NCBI GenBank assembly: GCA_015061145.1
Contig: SUXD01000007.1
Coordinates: 1-64,000 of the forward strand
Length of the DNA stretch: 64,000 nt
Direction of reading: 5' to 3'
Origin: Bacteroidales bacterium
GTDB lineage: Bacteria; Bacteroidota; Bacteroidia; Bacteroidales; Paludibacteraceae
The translations under genes were made by a program, and so were the position numbers. The stretch's first letter is position 1, and every line of letters starts with the position of its first letter. The notes below the pieces were generated by a model. The model was not told where the DNA came from, ran no database searches, and saw nothing but the letters and a program-made list of their open reading frames with translations. This document shows positions 62,391 through 64,000 of this stretch, in pieces.

Positions 62391-62996
62391 ATAAGGCGAA
62401 TAACTCTCGCTTTTGTTCCTGGTTTCCCACAGTTCGGCAAGAGCAACTATATTTTGATCCGTAATATCTTTTCCACGTGAATTTGTCCAGTCCATCGATT
62501 TGTAGAAAGAGACAAACTTTTTGAGTTCTTCGGCTGGATCTCTAAATTTTTTCTTAAAAATATCAATAATTTCATTCTCTCTCTCAGGCGACAAGCCGCA
62601 TTCTCTTATAGAGAGATTTTTATTATTTATTCTTTTAGGGGGTATGGGGGAACTTTCTCTTTTTCCGATTTCCGCAGAAACGATGTCTTTTTCCGCCGTA
62701 TTTTCGATAGTTTTTGATGAATTTTCTGTATTTTTTACTGGTTTTTCGTTTGTTTTTTCATCAGAAACAACATCTTTTTTATCATTTTTTTGTCCGGATT
62801 TTTTAGCCGCAGCCATAAGCCTATCAATGTCAGGCTTAACAAGATTAAAAAGTGCGAACAGCTCGCCAGATTTGCACTCTGGTTCTTCGCCAGAAAATGC
62901 GTATTCTACAATCATTCCAAGAAACTGAATACGCCGCCATTGCTTCATTTTATAAGCAACATCAAAATAATAACGATCTAATTTAAGATAGTCCAT
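62241..62996 (-). CDS. DUF6291-like phage protein, possible replication initiator (251 aa)
   Basis: N-terminal DYLKLDRYYFDVAYKMKQWRRIQFLGMIVEYAFSGEEPECKSGELFALFNLVKPDIDRLMAA matches the DUF6291-type domain found at the start of phage replication proteins. A charged linker (about 65-110) leads to a C-terminal domain SLRECGLSPERENEIIDIFKKKFRDPAEELKKFVSFY and the duplicated module. First gene of the leftward block, with promoter, palindrome and attenuator-like leader upstream. A replication role is inferred from family context. Confidence 0.65.
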   Translation of the reverse strand: MDYLKLDRYYFDVAYKMKQWRRIQFLGMIVEYAFSGEEPECKSGELFALFNLVKPDIDRLMAAAKKSGQKNDKKDVVSDEKTNEKPVKNTENSSKTIENTAEKDIVSAEIGKRESSPIPPKRINNKNLSIRECGLSPERENEIIDIFKKKFRDPAEELKKFVSFYKSMDWTNSRGKDITDQNIVALAELWETRNKSESYSPYYIYDDFVKKFGRTNVPGYAMLLLDGKAIYAKNENVEELVQNGAILKRMG

Positions 62997-62999
62997 AAT

Positions 63000-63055
63000 A
63001 AGGTTCTTTTAAAATAAAAAAACACAGTTGCAAGAACCTTGGAAGCAACTGTGTT
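63000..63055 (-). promoter_or_regulatory. leader attenuator of the early operon
   Basis: Minus strand: stem AACACAGTTGC / GCAACTGTGTT (11 bp) followed by TTTTTTT, a terminator in front of the first early gene. Its 13-nt loop contains AAGGTTCTT, exactly complementary to AAGAACCTT three bases before the ATG. Two mutually exclusive foldings are therefore possible: terminator stem, or loop pairing with the ribosome-binding region. Confidence 0.6.
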
Positions 63056-63056
63056 T

Positions 63057-63085
63057 CATATATAATTCCAACGCTTTGGAATCAA
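63057..63085 (-). promoter_or_regulatory. early promoter with operator palindrome in the spacer
   Basis: Minus strand: TTG (63083-63085), an 18-nt spacer, TATATATG (63057-63064). The spacer is exactly a palindrome, ATTCCAA-AGCG-TTGGAAT (63065-63082), where a repressor would block polymerase. Confidence 0.6.
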
Positions 63086-63212
63086 TGTTCATTCTCTAAA
63101 CTGGTGAAAAAATACAATTAACTAAAATATTTAAATATGAATTTAATGTATTTTATGTATTTTATGAATTTTATTAAAAATAAGAATGTTAAACTTTTAA
63201 AAATTATTAACC

Positions 63213-63842
63213 ATGGCAAAGATTAACCAAGGATATTTGGGCGGCTTTTCCGGCAAGTTAGGAACCGCCATCGGCGCGTGCAACAATGGCACCGCCTACA
63301 TTTACGCGCTTCCGCTGAAGCGCAAAAAAAGCAACACACCGGCGCAAATGTTACAGCGTAAGAAATTCGGTTTTGCGAATAAGCTCCTTCGTCCGTTGAG
63401 CGATTATTTGCAGCGCGGCTTTATCAGCACAAGCAGCAATCGTTTCGCCGCAGCGGTGAAGCATTGTTTAGACAACAATGTGCAGGGCGACAAACCCGAG
63501 AATGTGACGGTGGACTTCAGTAAGTTGTGTGTGTCGCGAGGCTCGCTCGAGAATGTGCAGAATCCGCAAATTTCGATGAGCACGCTCAAGGTATCCTTCC
63601 TTTGAGACACTTCGGTGGGGGCCGATGGCACAGAAAACGATGTGGTGATGCCGCTCGTTTATAATAAGACAAAGCAACGCGCGATTTATGATTTGAATAA
63701 TTATAAGCGTGCAGATGGGAAAGCAGAGTTATCCTTGCTCAACGATTGGGCTGGCGATGAACTCTGCTTTTATATTGCCACCTTCAACGGAAAGAGCAAC
63801 GCTTCGTCCGACTCCTTTTATTTGGGTGTGCAGTATGCGTAG
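63213..63842 (+). pseudogene. DUF6266 family gene broken by an in-frame TGA
   Basis: The first 130 codons (MAKINQGYLGGFSGKLGTAI..) and the next 78 codons (DTSVGADGTENDVVMPLVYN..) are one continuous family member of about 209 aa. The stop TGA (63603-63605) stands where the family usually has Trp in a FTWDTS-like motif, so TGG to TGA is the simplest explanation. Function of the family is unknown. The frame is otherwise intact, so the mutation may be recent. Confidence 0.8.
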
Positions 63843-63879
63843 AGCCTACCGTTAGGATGCTTTTCTTATTTGATTTTTG

Positions 63880-63911
63880 CTTTCGCCTGCGCCTTTTGGC
63901 GCGGGCGAAAG
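63880..63911 (+). terminator. terminator after the DUF6266 gene
   Basis: CTTTCGCC...GGCGAAAG with an inner TGCGCC/GGCGCG stem, followed by TTCTTTTT. Confidence 0.8.
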
Positions 63912-64000
63912 TTCTTTTTATATATAATATGTAGGCTGACGCGTCAAATATTGTCAATTTTTTTTGGCTGCAAAAAAACGGATATTTCCTATAAGATAAT

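Larger units (their letters stand above)
43602..63090. mobile_element. candidate prophage of a tailless, membrane-containing virus
   Basis: About 19.5 kb with two converging gene blocks meeting at 58.9 kb. The rightward block has tightly packed genes (ATGA overlaps at 46469, 49185, 54529, 56104) for membrane-anchored small proteins, beta-rich proteins, a lytic transglycosylase and holin-like proteins. The leftward block has phage-type early genes (DUF6291-like, ASCH, u-spanin-like). No terminase, portal, tail or conjugation genes are seen. A CRISPR spacer in the same genome matches it. The ends are not defined: no att repeat was found, and the left limit is placed at the start of the CG-rich block. 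Confidence 0.6.

Noticed and set aside
43602..63090. Tailed prophage, filamentous phage or conjugative element
   Set aside because: No terminase, portal, tail tube or tape-measure; no Zot; no relaxase or type IV secretion genes.

Overview
The window looks like a chromosome segment of a Bacteroidales bacterium (phylum Bacteroidota). It carries GldG, PG0541-type and DUF3467 genes, paired RND pumps with lipoprotein adaptors, promoters of the Bacteroidota type (TTG / TAnnTTTG), and a CRISPR repeat that resembles those of Bacteroides type II-C loci. Genus and species cannot be told from what I see.

Region 1 (1-34.8 kb) is ordinary chromosome: tRNA m6A methyltransferase (partial), DnaQ-like exonuclease, dnaN, gldG, DUF3467, acyl-CoA synthetase, dnaA, MCE protein, cell-wall amidase, lysC-lysA, glycosyltransferase, truA, lpxA, two complete RND efflux operons, a GH13 glycosidase, an rRNA methyltransferase, phosphohexomutase and MTA/SAH nucleosidase.

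Region 2 (35.2-41.8 kb) is a type II-C CRISPR-Cas locus. It has a tracrRNA divergent from cas9, then cas9 (1462 aa), cas1, cas2 and nine 47-bp repeats with eight 30-bp spacers. The tracrRNA anti-repeat shows that crRNAs are read from the minus strand, towards cas2. Every repeat contains a Bacteroidota-type promoter (GTTG-N19-TATCTTTG). The degenerate outermost repeat keeps the promoter but loses the part that pairs with tracrRNA, so each spacer probably has its own promoter.

Region 3 (about 43.6-63.1 kb) is the most unusual part: a roughly 19.5-kb element that I read as a prophage of a tailless, membrane-containing virus. A rightward block (44.5-58.9 kb) encodes at least eight proteins with a single terminal membrane segment plus Lys/Arg-rich flank, beta-rich candidate capsid proteins, a transglutaminase-like protein, a membrane-anchored lytic transglycosylase, an annexin-like-repeat protein, a probable receptor-binding protein and small holin-like proteins. 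A leftward block (63.0-59.0 kb) encodes a replication-like protein, many tiny proteins, an ASCH protein, a candidate unimolecular spanin, an LRAT/NlpC-like protein and a membrane-anchored ParE-like toxin. The two blocks converge on one strong terminator. I see no terminase, portal, tail, Zot or packaging ATPase. A DD35E transposase and toxin-antitoxin genes sit at the left edge. Spacer 4 of the neighbouring CRISPR array matches a 45-aa gene of this element over 24 nt, interrupted only by a two-codon in-frame indel, so this lineage appears to have been immunised against a close relative of the resident element.

The right edge (63.2-63.9 kb) holds a DUF6266-family gene broken by an in-frame TGA.
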